Source: Bimastos eiseni
Lineage: Eukaryota; Annelida; Clitellata; Crassiclitellata; Lumbricidae
Assembly (NCBI GenBank): GCA_959347315.1
Contig: OY365815.1
Span: forward strand, 20,851,618-20,915,617
Direction: 5' to 3'
Length of the DNA: 64,000 nt
Shown: piece by piece, positions 24,301 to 39,300 of the stretch
How the letters are laid out: each line of letters opens with the position of its first letter
How positions within the stretch are numbered: the first letter of the stretch is position 1
Notes under the pieces: generated by a model
Databases searched by the model: none
What the model was told of the DNA's origin: nothing
Seen by the model: the letters and a program-made list of their open reading frames with translations, nothing else
Made by a program: the position numbers and the translations under genes

Positions 24301-27300
24301 AATGGTATTTAATTTTGAGTTATATTATATTGCATTTTGAGAGTGCAGCTACAGTTAGAATGAGAATATTGTTGTACGCTGCTCTGTTGCCTGTAGCTTC
24401 ATCTGTACGATGTTGAAACTGAGAACCGAACTACAATTCTCAATTACTGTTCATATGTCCAGGTTAGAACTACAGATTTATATCTTAAAATCTTTAAATT
24501 TTTTATTTAAGTTTAATTTGAATGACATTTTTAGCATGTTATCCTAGAGTTTCTGTGATCAATTGCTTTGTGCATTCAACAATAGAGCTTCACAGAGAAA
24601 ACCTAAAATCTTTCTCAACAGTCTAAGCTTGCATTTTGACTAAATGTTTAGATTTATTAAGAGTTAAATGATCAAAGGCTTTTCATACTTAATAATAAAT
24701 AATAATAAATATTCATGTATTGATATACATGGAATGTCACACCGCAAACCATTACAGTATGTTAGTTGTTTAGTACCAGAGTCTGATTCAATCGAGTTTT
24801 AGATAATATTATAATAAATTATTATAATAAAGAGAATTCGTTGGGAGATTAGTATGTTTAGTTACCTTAATACGTATTGTGCAATATTTGCTTGAGATGT
24901 GTAGCTCTTTTTTGTCTTATTTTGTTGCAGTGGGTGCCTGGTAGTGATGTTGTCGTGGCTCAGAATCGAGAATATCTGTGTGTGTGGTATAACATCGATG
25001 CACCTGAACGAGTGAAAATGGATCCAATCAAGGTAGGTTAATCAAGATAAACAAGCCTAATCAAGGTAAGCCTAATTAAGGTAAGCCTTTGATTATGTAG
25101 TAATATTAGAATAGCTTGATGTTAAAGGGTCCAATGAAACAGGGCATCAAATAATCTGAGCATATTTGGTGTTTAGTATATATTGTGTTGGTGCGCTATC
25201 ATTTAAAAAAGTAATGTAAGGTTTGCACGATATTCAAATGCTGGTCTGTCAGCTGCTTAAACTGAATTTCTCATACATTTAAATGATATACACTGTGTTA
25301 AGCATAGGACATGTGAGTACATAATTTTATCAGAGCATGCCCATGCATGCATGGTTACCTGGGAATCACTGAAAAATATGTCTTTTGTTGAGGAGAAGAT
25401 GCTTCCTGAACTGTTGAAAATGCTAGTTATCGTTTACATGTCTGGTGGTATTTTGCTCCTGAGTGATGGACCCACAGAGGAAAATGTGCACCAAGGTCGT
25501 ACCAACATGTGAGAATGCGGAGCAAGAGCTTTGAGATGTAGTCTGGTGCCACGTCAGCAATCATAGCTCAGCTCATGAGGATCAGTTTATGTTGCAATCT
25601 GAATGAACATTGTTTGATTTTTTTAAATGTTAAGCATGACTCAGTGTTCAAATATGAGATAATAACAATAGTAACCATTGCTTTCTTATTTTGTGACTGT
25701 TTGAAATTTGCTTGATTGATGCCAAGCTCCTGGATTTGGATTGTGGTAGGGAGACATCGTGGATGTGGAAAGGCATGATGGAAGGACGGATGTGATTGTC
25801 AGCGAAGGCCTTAACACTGTCACATATACACTGGATGGTACATTCATTGAGTTCGGAACGGCGCTCTATGATGGGGATTATGCAAGGTTTGTGTGTTCTT
25901 GTGATGGCTATATGATTCTACTTCATTGTAGCCAAATTCTTGTGTGATTTTCACAGCCACTGACATTTTTCTGTATCTCTTGAGTTGTATATGAAGCAGG
26001 GCTGCAAACATGTTGGATTTTTGGTTATTCTGTTTTTTTTGTTTTTTACAAATAACCAAAAGATACGAAAAATTGCAATTTTTTGTTTGTTTATATTGTT
26101 ATTGAACTTACTAATATTACTATTATATTTCTAATTGTGTTGAGCTCTTTTTCATGCTGTGTTTGATGCTTTTTATAACAAAACTGTTGTGACCAAATCC
26201 AAAGAAAAACTAAAATCCCAAAAAACAAATAAAACCAATAAAAACCAAAAAACCCCGAAAACAACTTTTGATTCTGAAAAATCTTGTTTTTTTGCACCTC
26301 TGATATGAGGTCTTCCTAAATGGTCTTGTGATTGCTGTTCATTCCAGGGCAGTGGCTTTTCTGGAGATGTTGGAGATGACACCAGAGACGGAGGCCATGT
26401 GGAAGACACTTAGCAAACTGTCACTCGATGCCCAACAACTCATCATAGCTGAGAGGTTGGTAGTTCTGTCTGTCTATTCCAGTCTAGACTTATTTAATCT
26501 CATCCGATCTAATCTCACTTATCAATCAATCAATCGATCAATCGATGTGAATTTGATATCGTGCCCCTTCTTGTGTAGCTAATTACATATGCTACTTACA
26601 CATGTTACTTACATATGCTACTTACATATGCTACTTACATATGCTACTTACACATGCTACTTACACATGCTACTTACACATGCTACTTTTATGTATTTTG
26701 TGAATTAAACAAAGATATTATTATCCTGAACTGCAATGAGTGTAGTTAGAATGACAGAAAAGTTGAACTTCATGACATTTCTCTACTTGCGTATTATGTT
26801 GCTGTGTTTTTAACAGATGTTTTGCTGCTCTTGGAGATGTGGCCAAGGCTCGTTATCTTCATGAGACAAACACAATTGCTGAAGAAGCTGCAAAGACAAT
26901 GGTCAGTTATTGAGTCATTATATTTCACACTGACAGCTACAGGTAAAGTAATGTCTTTATCGTAATGACAACCAATGGGATACTTTGTGCATTATGCTTT
27001 TTGACTTTTATTATCATAAATGACAATTTTACTTGGGTCCTAAATTTGACATTTTAACCAGCTTTAGAATGTGATGTTCTTATGCAATTACCTTAATTGT
27101 TATAATTCAGTAATTTAGTCAATCACATGTTGGATATGTTCTTATCGTATGGTTCGATAGCAGTGCCACCTTCTGAAATAATATGAGTCTATTTGATTTT
27201 TTACGACACTGTTCCATATCGAAATGATTTGGTGTTGCCCTCCTCCTTTCTCCAGGCTCGGGACTGGCACTGTCAAAGTCCAAACAGTGGCAGAGTTATG

Positions 27301-30300
27301 AGTCTATTTTATAATGACCTTCATAGTGTATGCTATAGTAGCACTGACTGGGAAAGGCTTAGAGTAATGGATGACACACTGGCACGCAGAGCTAATGTTG
27401 ACATGAGTTCAGTGCTGCATTGCAAGAACAGAGGAGCATATAATGCACAGGTTTCTGGTTTATTTGAGAGAGACTGGAGAAAGCCGTGTGATTTTGCTTT
27501 AGGGTGGCAATGGATTCAACCATTACAAAGTTCGTGCTCGTCTCGCAATTATGGAAAAGAATTTCAAACTGGCTGAAAGTATTTACTTGGAACAGGTTAG
27601 CTTCTGACTTGGATATCTGAGTATTTCTACTTCACGTTCATTGATTTATTGTTTTTATGTGTTTTTAACCTAGAAACGTGCAATTTGGAATTTAAATTTA
27701 ACTTCTGATTCTATGTGAAGTTCTAGATGCACATAGTGTTATTTTGTTTTGATTTCCAATGTCTGAAGTTATCTGTTATACGATTGTTCAAACATCCTAT
27801 AGTTCGCACCAAAGCAAGGAAGAAATCACTGCTTACATAATAATATTATTGTTCCTATGTAGTGTATATATAATTAATTAGAACTTAATATTTAATTTCT
27901 GCTGATATCACTTTGCACGAACAACTAGTTCTTAAGATTTGTTCTACCGGCATGATGTTTTTTACTTGCATATTAACTGCCTTATTGCATGTATACATGT
28001 GTGATGAGATTATGGATCGGCTGTTCATTTCTTTGGACTGAGTTAGTTCTGCTGGTGGTTGTTGCAGAATCAAGTGGATGAAGCAATGGCCATGTATCAG
28101 GAGCTACATAAATGGGACGAAGCTATCAACGTGGCAGAGGCTAAGGTTCGTAGCCAATTATTACCTGGACACAGGTCATCTGGACATCTGACACAGTATA
28201 TGGTTGTTTAGGATTGACTGATTATTCTCTACGTTGTTGCTGTTCATTTGAGCAGCTGCTGATTTGTTTTCAGAGATCTAATTGTTTCTCTGCCTTTGCA
28301 GAACCACCCAGACCTGGAGAAGCTTCGTCGTAGCCATTACCAATGGTTAATGGAGACTCATCAGGAGGACAGGGCTGGGGAACTCAAAGAGCGCGAGGGT
28401 GATGACATAGCCGCCATTAACCTCTACATGAAAGCTGGAATGCCTGCTCGAGCAGCTAAAGTCATAACTGGAAGAGATGTGAGCTAACTAAATCTTCAAT
28501 TTTTTTCTAATATGTATATCAATTTATAATGTGTCTGGAACAAAACGTTTGATGTAAGAGATGGCTAATCGTATGCTATGTTAAATTCTCTAAAACACGT
28601 TTAGTTTTTAGTATTTTATTTTTACATATTTCTTTAATCAACTGCCTTTTCAAGTGCTTGACTTTTTCCAAGCATTGTACAGGTAGCTTATATCTTGGTG
28701 TATAAAAGGCAACAATCGTAGAATGATGCCGTTTTTTTTTATCCAGGAACTTATGAACAATGAGGAACTGGTTGCACGCGTTTCAAGTGCTCTGATCAAA
28801 GGTGACATGTACGAACGCGTAAGTGTAAAGTTGATTCCAAACAAGGAATACATTGTTTAAAAACACTGTTAAGCAGTTTTGTTCCATGATTTTGTCTTCT
28901 GCTATGATACAAGTTCAGAGTATGGGTAAAAATGTGTGCACAACATGTTATGCAGATTTTTAACAACACATTTTGCGCAATTAGGTGATGTTAGCGTGTG
29001 CACTCGAAACGTTTCTTCACATCGAGTGCATGTTGTTCCTTCTAGGCTGGTGATCTTTATGAGAAGCTCAACAAGCCCCATGATGCCATCCAGTGCTATC
29101 GAAAAGGTGCTGCGTTTAGAAGAGGTAAGTGTGAAATAATAACGGCACTTTGGATCTACAATCCCATGCAGAAGAAAACAAGGATCTGAGCCAATTTTTT
29201 AATAATTCAGAATATACAGAGAAATGCTTATGGCAATCATTCCTATCTTAAAACAGGGCAACTTACTGAAAACCTTATTCTTTAATATGTCATTTAGGAG
29301 CAATTCGTGAAGAAAAGGTCATGATATTGGAACTCTGCTTTTTTAAATTTGAATTGTTTATTTAGTAGTCTTGCATTGCTTTTGTGTTATATATTGGTTC
29401 ACTGTTTGTTTCTGAAGCGGTGGATTTGGCTCGACATACTCAGCCTGAAGAGGTTGTGAAGTTGGAAATGGAATGGGGCAATTACCTTGTTCATCAAAAA
29501 CAATTGGATGCTGCTATTAACCACTTCATTGAAGCAGGGTAAGTCTCCTGGAATGAGTCACTAGGGCTAAGTAAAATAATTATTGATGTTTTTTTGATGG
29601 TTTCTACACGAAGAGACTCCAAGAGACATAGAATGCAACAGAAAGAGACAGACAGACAGGCAGACATACAGATAGAGATAGAGACAGAGAAAAACAGACA
29701 AGACAGACAGAGAGAGAAACAGAGACAGAGAGAGAGACAGAAAGAGAGAGAGAGAGGGAGGGAGGATTAATCCTTAATATCTAGTAAATTTTATAGAAAT
29801 AATTATGTTAATCAAAAGACATATTGCTACATAAATTGATTTAGCTTTGCTGTTTGATTCATGTCAGTGACAATCTGAAAGCGGTCGATGCAGCCATTTC
29901 TTCACGTCAGTGGCAGAAGGCTGGTCAGATTCTTCAAGTTATTAAGAAGCAACCGGAGGTGTGCGTCTACTACAAGAAACTGGCTCAGCATTATGCCAAC
30001 ATTGGAGAATATGAGGTACAGTGATTATTACTTTGTCTAATAAAGACCACGTGATGATGATGATGATGAACTCTGCAGTTTTTTCCTCTTATCAATACAA
30101 TGGTTAATTAGTGTGCACTGAATGTATATAAGAAGAGCATCAGATTTGGAAAAATAAATATAATTAAGATCATTTATTCACATTTACTACTGGCAAATGA
30201 CTGGTATCTGGAACCAATGATGATGATGTAATGTAATGTAAATCTTCAAAATGATTATGATGATTATTATGATTATGATGAATTTGATGATGATGACAAC

Positions 30301-33300
30301 GACGTTGACGATGATGATGATGATTATGATGATTATGAAGACGACGGTGATGATGAAAAGATGATAGTGTGTTCATTTTCTTGCCATAAAAGGTCTTGAT
30401 GATGCCTTTTTCTTTGTTTAGGTTGCCGAGGGCTATTTTCAGAAGGCCGACAGTCCGCTGGAGGCTGTCAATATGTACAACATGGCCTGCAAATGGGAGG
30501 ATGCCTACAGGGTGAGATAAATGTCAGCCATCACCCATTTGAAGATTAGTCATCTGAAATTCATAAGTCAGATTCTAGTATCTGGATATTAGTTGTCATG
30601 TTGTTAGATAAGGGTTTGAATGAACAAGCTATTCTGAAAAATCTGCCTAAATTGATGGGGCAACAGTTGTTTCATTTTCCTTAGGGAACTATATTCGACG
30701 AGTGTGAGATGTGACCGATTAAAATCGTTCGTCTGTTTCAGTGCTGCGTTTAGTGTTGTTGAATGGTTTTGTGTGAAGCGGAATTCATAGCGCCATCCAT
30801 GATATCAGTCCACTGGTTCCAGACGTGCATTCTGATTCAGCTGTAGAATCTTTGCTCAAGACTATATCGAAATGCTCTTCCAAAATGGGTCATGTCTTTA
30901 CAGACTGCATGTGGATGTTCATTTTGAATTAGGTGGCCTTGTCGTGCATGAAGGAATCGGAAATCAAGGATTCATACATAAAGCAGGCTGAGGAGCTCAA
31001 GGTCAAAGGCCGATACAAGGATGCTGAACGGTATTGAACTCCTACACATATGCAAATTAGTATTGCCTATTCAGCTTTAATGTCATTTAAATGTGTTATT
31101 TATTTTGGCACTAAACAGTTGCATTAGTTTATGGTTTCTTTAATCTCTTTGTTTTTGCACAGGTACTTATAATTACAGCAAACTGGTTTATCTCTGGATG
31201 GTTTGATTAGATCATGACGCTGTTCCAATAAAATTTGAATCTGGTGTTTATTGTGGGGGGGAGGCATAGAATCATAAATAGCATGAAGAGCAGTGGGAAA
31301 CAGGATCGATTCTCGCTCTCTCATAAGGTTGATTAGTACTTTCATTCGCTAGATGGCAGCATTTGTTAAAATAGATGTAAGACATGATGGGCGCCTTGCA
31401 TGGCTGGCATATAGTTAAATTCGACTCCTGTAATAACTTGTGATCATCTGTTCATACTTGAGTTGTAATCATACTGTGTTGTGTCAGTATGAAATCAATA
31501 AACAATCCAGAGATTATTATTATTGTTATTAACTGGAGAGTTCTTGAAGCTGTGAACACCAATGAAATCCATGCATATATTTACATATATTTACGTATAT
31601 TTACGTATGTTTACAAAGTTTCTTGTACAACTGACAGCAGCAAGCAGGCTTTAAGAATGTATCCTTTTGCCATAAAATGAAATTTTATTTTAATCAGACT
31701 GGTACGTGACGAAAATATATAAAGAAATTTTTTCAACTGCTGGAACTTTTATGTGTTCTGCTTAAAACTAATTTTCTTAAAATGGTCTTGAAACTTCTTT
31801 GCAGGTTGTATTTGACAGTGAAAGATACGGATGAAGTCATCAAGATGTACAGAGATAAGAAGATGTACAACGACTTGATACGTGTCACAAAGCAGTATCG
31901 CAAACAGGAACTTGAGGAAACACTATCCCTCTGTGGAAAGGTAATTTGCAAGGGTGGCAGTAAGAGGACATTGGCTAGGATCTTGAGATAAACTGTCCCT
32001 CAGTGGCAAGGTATGTCACTTAGCGGGTGGAGGGGTTAACAGTAAGAGGGCAATGCCTAGGATCTTGTATGTCACTTTTGGAGGGTCACACGAAGGGGAG
32101 ATGGCCAGGATTTTGAAGATACTCAATCTTTCTGTGGCAAGGTATTTCACTTGGCAACGGTAGCAGTGAGACGGTAATGGCTTGGTTGGTTGGTGTTATG
32201 CTGTAAACAAGAAATTGTCTTTATTTATAGTTTCATTGATATATTTATTTATATTATGTTTTGGCAGGTTCTTGTGTTTAGTGTACATTTTTACAACTAT
32301 GCCTATATTTCAATCTGTATTAAGCTATAATTTATGGCTTTGAATGGACTCAAGGTCTACTGTGAGTATCTACCATCTATTGCTACCTGCCTTCACTAGT
32401 AGTTGCTTGGAGTTTTTAAGTAGTCCACTCACTTTGTACATGGAGCTGACATGTTGCATATTTAAAATTTCTGTATGTGAATATATTTAATAAGTTTAGG
32501 AATATTTTTGTGTGCCTGCACATGGGTCTCATTTGTCAGAATATGCCTGTAAGAAATGCTCACATCTGCATATTGTTTCTTTTTAAAATATAGATGTCTG
32601 AGCAAGACAGACTGTTCCGTCAGGCAGAGCATTTCTATCTGGAGGGAAACAAAGTCACTAAGGTCATAGCCATGTATGGCAAAGAGAAGAACTGGGAGGA
32701 TTGCTACCGTGTGGCAAAGGCAAGAGGAACGCCAGACCAAGCGCTTGGGGTGGCCTTTTACTGGTCGTATCAGGTTGGAGGCGACTCGGCTGCTAAGCTG
32801 CTGACGAAGCTGGGACTTTTTGATGAAGTCATTGAACATGCCATTAGCCAAGGGTTAGTGTTGAGTTACTTGCCAGCAAGCATATACCCTACTTAGGATC
32901 AATGCTGTTCTGCTCTTAAATCCATTTTAACTATGTTTCATTCATTCATTTATTCATTCATAACATTTATGTAGTGCCCTTTTAAGAACCTAATCACTAC
33001 TCAGTACCGTTTCCAGCCCAATCAAACTTAAGAAAAAGACTGAGTGACTTGTTAAACCAAGCCAAGTGAACTACAAGTATAGAACGTAGCTCAAGTTGGT
33101 GGACATTTAAGGACCCACAACCGAAAACGCTTGGGGCTGACTAATAGCTTGCCCCTGTTGCTTAAAGTTTGTATGATTTATTCTTGTGGTTGTTGGGTAA
33201 CTTTGGTTTAGATTGATTTAGATGGAATTTATTAATTAATGGCATATTTTGAATCCATCAGGTTAATTTTTTATAAGCTGGATTATATTTCTTTACGTTA

Positions 33301-36300
33301 TTATGTGGTCTTATATTTTATTTGCATTATATAAGATTAAATTAACATAGATTTGATCAGATTATATTAGAATTAATTGTTTTCTTTAACTGGTACAATA
33401 ATTAATATATTTTGCATCACTTTCCGATATCTTTCAGCCGTCCAGAGTACTTTGAATTTGCCAGCGACCTGTGCCGAATCGCTAAGAAAGAAATGCAGCC
33501 AGAGGTTTTGAAAAAGTATGGAGATTACTACGAGAGTCTCGGACACTATGCAGAAGCAGAAGCCGAGTACATAAAAGCCGGAATTCCTAAAGATGCTGTT
33601 CTTATGTAAGTATTGTGTTGATGCCCATCATTGACTGTTCTATGCATGATGGCTAAGCACAATTTTGACAAAAAATGTAGAGTCTAGATGTGATCATGTT
33701 GCTTAACACTTTAATGGTGCAAGTTAATGTTACTGGGAAGCCAATGCAGCTCATTGCTAAAAATAATTTTATAAAATGATTGCTTTAGGGTTAACATGAT
33801 TGTGACAATGGGAGCTATTGTTTCTCTGAAGGTATGTCAATTGTCGTGACTGGGAATCTGCTCGTCGAGTGGCTGAGCAATATGACCCATCGTCTGTGCC
33901 CGACATCCTCATTGGCTCTGCTCGCTCTGCTTTCAAAGACAAAGACTTTCAGAAAGCTGAATCATATCTGCTCCAAGCGCAAAAGCCAGAATTTGCTGTG
34001 CAACTCTATAAGGTGATTCTATTGCAGTATAATGTAAAATTATTCCATCAAATGAATATTGTTGAATGTTTCAAACTACATGTTAAATCAATAACAACAA
34101 ATGCTTTACAACTTTCGTGTCTGGTGTTTTTGGCTGCACGTTGAAATTTAAAGTTTGCATTGCACTGGTCAATGTTTTTCACCTGTTTTTTTTTTAAATT
34201 TTAATGTTTGCATAAATAAGGAAAACTCTTCAAATGTTGAGATTTAGGATGCCACCAGCTCTGTGAATTTAAGTTCTGTTTGTAGTTTGAGCAACTCTCA
34301 AAACTGTGAAAAGATGAGTAGAGAAGTACAAGCACTTGTAAACGTGCCGTTGCCTTAGCAAATTTTAAAACTGTTTCTCACTTTGTAGGAGGCTGGAATG
34401 TGGCAGGATGCATTGAGGGTCTGCAAGGACTATTCACCTAATCTTTTCGCTGAAGTTCAAAGTGAATATGATAGGGAGATGGCTCACAATGTAACCAGGT
34501 GATCCATCCATTCAATTTATGACACTGTTTCAAATGATTGGGGAGACATATTTTCATCATATGAGGCAACTCTGTGTCAATTTCTGTCTTGTTTCTCACT
34601 TCTCTTCGTTTGCATCCTTGATTCTTGGTTCTATTCCTAATTCGATTTGTTCCATTTGCCTTGATTTCTCGAACCTAGGTTTAGAAGTCTCATATTCACT
34701 TTGGAAACTTTGCCTTAACTAAGTGATGTCTCTGTTATTGGATTGATTTGCTATTCCAACAAGACTCTTTAAATTAATATATAAATATGTATTAAGAAAT
34801 CAGTTCATAATACAAGCCTGTTGTTTTGTTATTTGCAAGTTATTTCCCAATATACCAGGTTACAATGACGATGCTGATGATGCTGGTGATGGTGGTACCT
34901 GTGACAATGACAACAATATTATGAATGATGGTATTATTATATAACAATAGAAATTGTTGTTGAAACCGAATTGTAGAGGAGCCGAGGCTTATGTGAGACA
35001 GGCCCAGGAATGGGAGTCTAAGAGGGAGTATGCAATGGCCGTTGACAGCTATGTCAGGGTTACACCTGAAATTACATCCGATGCAAATGTGCTTCAGAAA
35101 TGCTATCAGAAGGTGCGAGTTATTTTCAATCAATCTAATCCACTCTGATCTAAACAAAATATTTGTGTAGTCATAATCTCCTAACTTTTAAAGCATCACT
35201 CAAAAGCTTAGCTTATTCACGAGTGCTGCGTCAAGTCAGAGAGGTTGTCCAAAGGTAGTCTTAAGGGAGTCCGAGTACATTGTTATGGATGAGAGGGGCA
35301 GAGTAGCTGTTAAGGCAGGTGTTGTTTAAGGCAAGTGTGATGACGGAAGATTGGTTTAGTCGGGAACGAATTTTTGAAGAGATTATACGCCAGTTTTCAG
35401 TTTGTCGTGCCATGTATGTACTATGTATGCATTGCCTTTTCTAAATGCCCAGTGAGGAGATATGGAGATATGCAGAATGATCTTGTTTGATGATTACATT
35501 GGTGGTGTTTAGGAGGAGAGTGGGCTATCCACTTAGAACTGTATTCCATATGATCTATTGCCTTTTTCTGGAGATGTTTGTTGTGTTTTTAATAATGTTA
35601 GTAACAGCAGCTGGACTTAACTTGGAACGAGACTGAAAGTAAAGACAACTGATGACACACCCACACACACATCTACGTACTTGAATATACGGTTATTTAT
35701 TCATTATCTTTGCACAGGCTACTGAGATGGCACTGAAGTTTCTGGATATAGACAAGGCGACGAGAGTCGTGCTCAGAGTATGTCCAATACTGGTTGAAGT
35801 TGGCCGATATAACGCAGTAAGTATAAAGGATGGATGGAAAGGCACAGTGTTATTGTTGAATAAGAGATAATTCTACCTCCTCTAGGACATCCCATAGAAG
35901 AATATCAGTTGAACATTATGACAAGGAGTATAAACATACTTTAAACCGAGGTTTAGTGATGTAATTTGAGATTGTGTTATGTGATGCGTATATATATTTC
36001 TGACACCAGTTCACAGTCATGACTCTCAGCAATAGACAACTCCTAAGTATGTATTGTCTATCGGCAGAGCCAACATTTTCCAGGTCTTCTTTGGTTTGGC
36101 TCTGATGCTAACTGAAATTATTTTTTGGCCTTACAAATGGAATCACAAGGACTGTACTTGTTTTCATCTGAGAGATGTGTGGTGGGATCTACCTATTTTT
36201 ACCCTCTTTTATTTAACTTGGCTTGCTTAAAGTTTGTCGTGGACGGATCGTAGAATCGTCTTTTTGTCGGATACTTTCAACTCTTTTTTCGGTATGTTCC

Positions 36301-39300
36301 CGTTGAACATACAGAGCTGAAATTTTGCACACATTTCAGGCTTGTATGACAATGCAATGTATCAAATTTTTACAGACATAACTCAAAAATTGAAAAAACT
36401 GACAAAAATGCAAAAAATTAAATATTGTTTAACCACTCGAACCAGTCCTCCTAGATGAGCTCCACTCCGGCCAGTTCACATCATCAATGATATGTAATCA
36501 AAAATCTCTTAAAGACATGGAACGATTGCGCCATCTACCAGATAAAAAAGGGTTTTTACTTTAACTTGTATTTGGTTCATTTTCATTTCATGTAATTTTA
36601 GTGTAATTTTTTCAGAATAATAGTCGCATGATGTGGAATATCAGTCATAACACTGTTGAGTTATGACAGTGTGATTGCCCATAAAAAAAGTCTCTTCGTT
36701 CTGTCTGCTTTGATATTTTTTTATCTTTACTCCACCAGGCAGCTGAATTATACCTGAAGGTCAACCGCATCAAAGAGGCCATCGATGCTTATATTGCTGC
36801 CGAGGATTGGACTCATGCGAAGACTGTTGCCACAACTTATGAACCAGAGTAAATCTACTTAAATCAGTCAGTCAGTCAGCCAGCCAGTCAGTCAGTAGTG
36901 TAATCAGGTTGTCAATTTTTCAGCCAGTCAGACAGTCATTGTTTAACCTACTCATACTATAGAAGTTCTAAGATTTCTGATGCCTGCTTCTTGTGACTCA
37001 ACTATGCATGCATATATATGTCTGTTACTTGCTTTGTCGATCTCTCACGCACATGTGCACCTACATACACCTAAATGCACATCCCAACACATGCACACTT
37101 GCATACACACGCACACACACAAACTTAGACAGAAGTCTGCTTATTTCAGCTGCAAGGGAATTGACTCCATTTTTGGTTGGTACATGCTTTTTCGGTGTTG
37201 TGAAATTATGGAAACTACCGCTATGTCATATCTAATGGAAAAGTAATAAATAAGAAAAGAATGCAGGAACAAATGTTAATCTTTTGAGGTAAGGAGAGCT
37301 ACTACTGATTGATGTGATCCTGTGTTATTTTCAGGCTGAAGAGGTATGTTGACGAAAAGTATACTCAGTATCTGAAAGACAAGGACAAGCTAGATGCTGT
37401 AAGTCAATCATAGCAATCATCCTTCAAAACTTACTTACTTTCGTCTGTTTCTTAGTTTGATAGTCTGCTCTTGATCATTTGATAATTTCAGAAACACTGC
37501 TTGTGCCTAATGTTTTGCTTATGATATTAAGTATTGTTTCAAAATTTGTTTTTTTATTTTTTATTTTTTTTTAAATTTTTATTTATTTAATTGTTGACAC
37601 TTTGATGGTGATATGCAATCTGCATTGATTTCCAAATAACTTTTGGTGCATGCTGGTCATTATAGCGTTAGATACTAGCACAATATCATTTCATCTTGTT
37701 GACCTTAATAAAAATGCTAATGTTTTATTAAGCAAATGATAAGTTTGAGAAGTTTGAAGGTTGCTGAATAATCTCGAATTGAGCCTAAGTGATTAGCGAG
37801 TTCTTTAAAGATGAATTTCTAAGACTCGGTTGTTTATTTTTCTGTTAGCTTGAAGGTGTTGATGTTGAGGCTGCATTGGAGAAATATGTTGCTAGGGGTG
37901 ACTGGTCAAAGGCAATTAGCATAGCAGAGAAAAAGGTGAGAACTTATGAATTGTAACGTTTTCCTTATATTGATTGCATATTTAGGTGAGAGTCTGTCCT
38001 ACCCTGTAGCGGCTTAGCCCATTTGGGCTTTGGACTTAGGTAAGCTCAGGGCTTGAAGTGGGACGATATGAAACGATATGCCATACCGGCATCTCTCCTG
38101 GCCGACTGCAATCACACCGGTACTGCTCCAGACCAAAAAGCCATACATAGCAGCAGAGGGGAATGGTTCTTATAACCATACCGGCACCTCTTTTTCCCAC
38201 TTCAAGCCCTGGGTAAGCTTTATATATGACAGACTTTTCCTAGTCGGGCTCATAACCTAGGTTTTCCTGCTGAGTTCATTCAGCCAGCTCTAGCCAAGAA
38301 CCGGTTGACTAGAGAGCAGGTGTTTTGCTGTTGGCATTGAACTCTGCTTTACTTGTCACCTGTCGGATGTGATTGCCAATCTGCCAATCACCTGTGTTTT
38401 TCATTGTGATCATAGCATTGAAGGCATGACATTGGCTATGTGTTTAATTCGTTTGGTTTTGCTTTCTCTTCAGAGTCCTAAACTGTTGCACAAGTATGTA
38501 GCCTCGTATGCCGCCAACCTCGTCAAAAGTGACAAAGTGGTCGAGGCTCTTGGTCTTTACGTCCAACATGGAGCACCTGCTTTGTCATCAGTAAGATCAC
38601 TGTAACATTCTAACTGCTTGTTGCATTTCCTTTTTCTTCCATTTCAAAATCATAAGAATGATTAAGTATCAATTACCAGTGATTAAGTATTAATTACCCA
38701 TGATTACTTATCAATTATCAATGATTAGGTATCTATTACCAATGATTAAGTATGAGTTACCAATGATTAAGTATCAATTACCGATTATTAAGTGTTAATT
38801 ACCTATTATTAAGTATCAATTACCAATGATTAAGTATCAATTACCAGTGAAATTAGGTACTTGGATCTAATTTTACATGCACCGGTTTCTGTTGATGCTG
38901 TTGCTTTTTAAACTGTTAATTAATCAGATGTGCTCTGTCTGAATTGAGCTTTAAGGAGAAGTTTACATCATATGCTAGTCATTCTTTGTTAAATCTAATG
39001 AAATTATCTTTGTTTTTTGCTCAGATAGAAAGGGTCAAAGTAAAGCAGAGATGGTTGTTTTTGTTGTCAATCGGAATATAGTGGCTTCTGGATATTCTGC
39101 GGCCTAAAATGATATATATCCCTATGAGTCTGATAGTTGCTCAAATTTCTTGGAATTCAACCATAGTAGTTGGTAAAGCTGTTTCCTATCATTTGCGTTC
39201 AGTAACGTCATTTACATTGAGCTCACTCTGGCGACGTTGCTCAATTAACAGTCTACGATTTCTAATCTTGCATGCTACTGTAGTGTTCCAGAGGTCACTT

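Noticed and set aside
27193..27576. Open frame just before IFT172 exon 20
   Set aside because: Runs through intron 19 into exon 20 in the wrong frame; no similarity to IFT172 and a proper acceptor exists at 27503.
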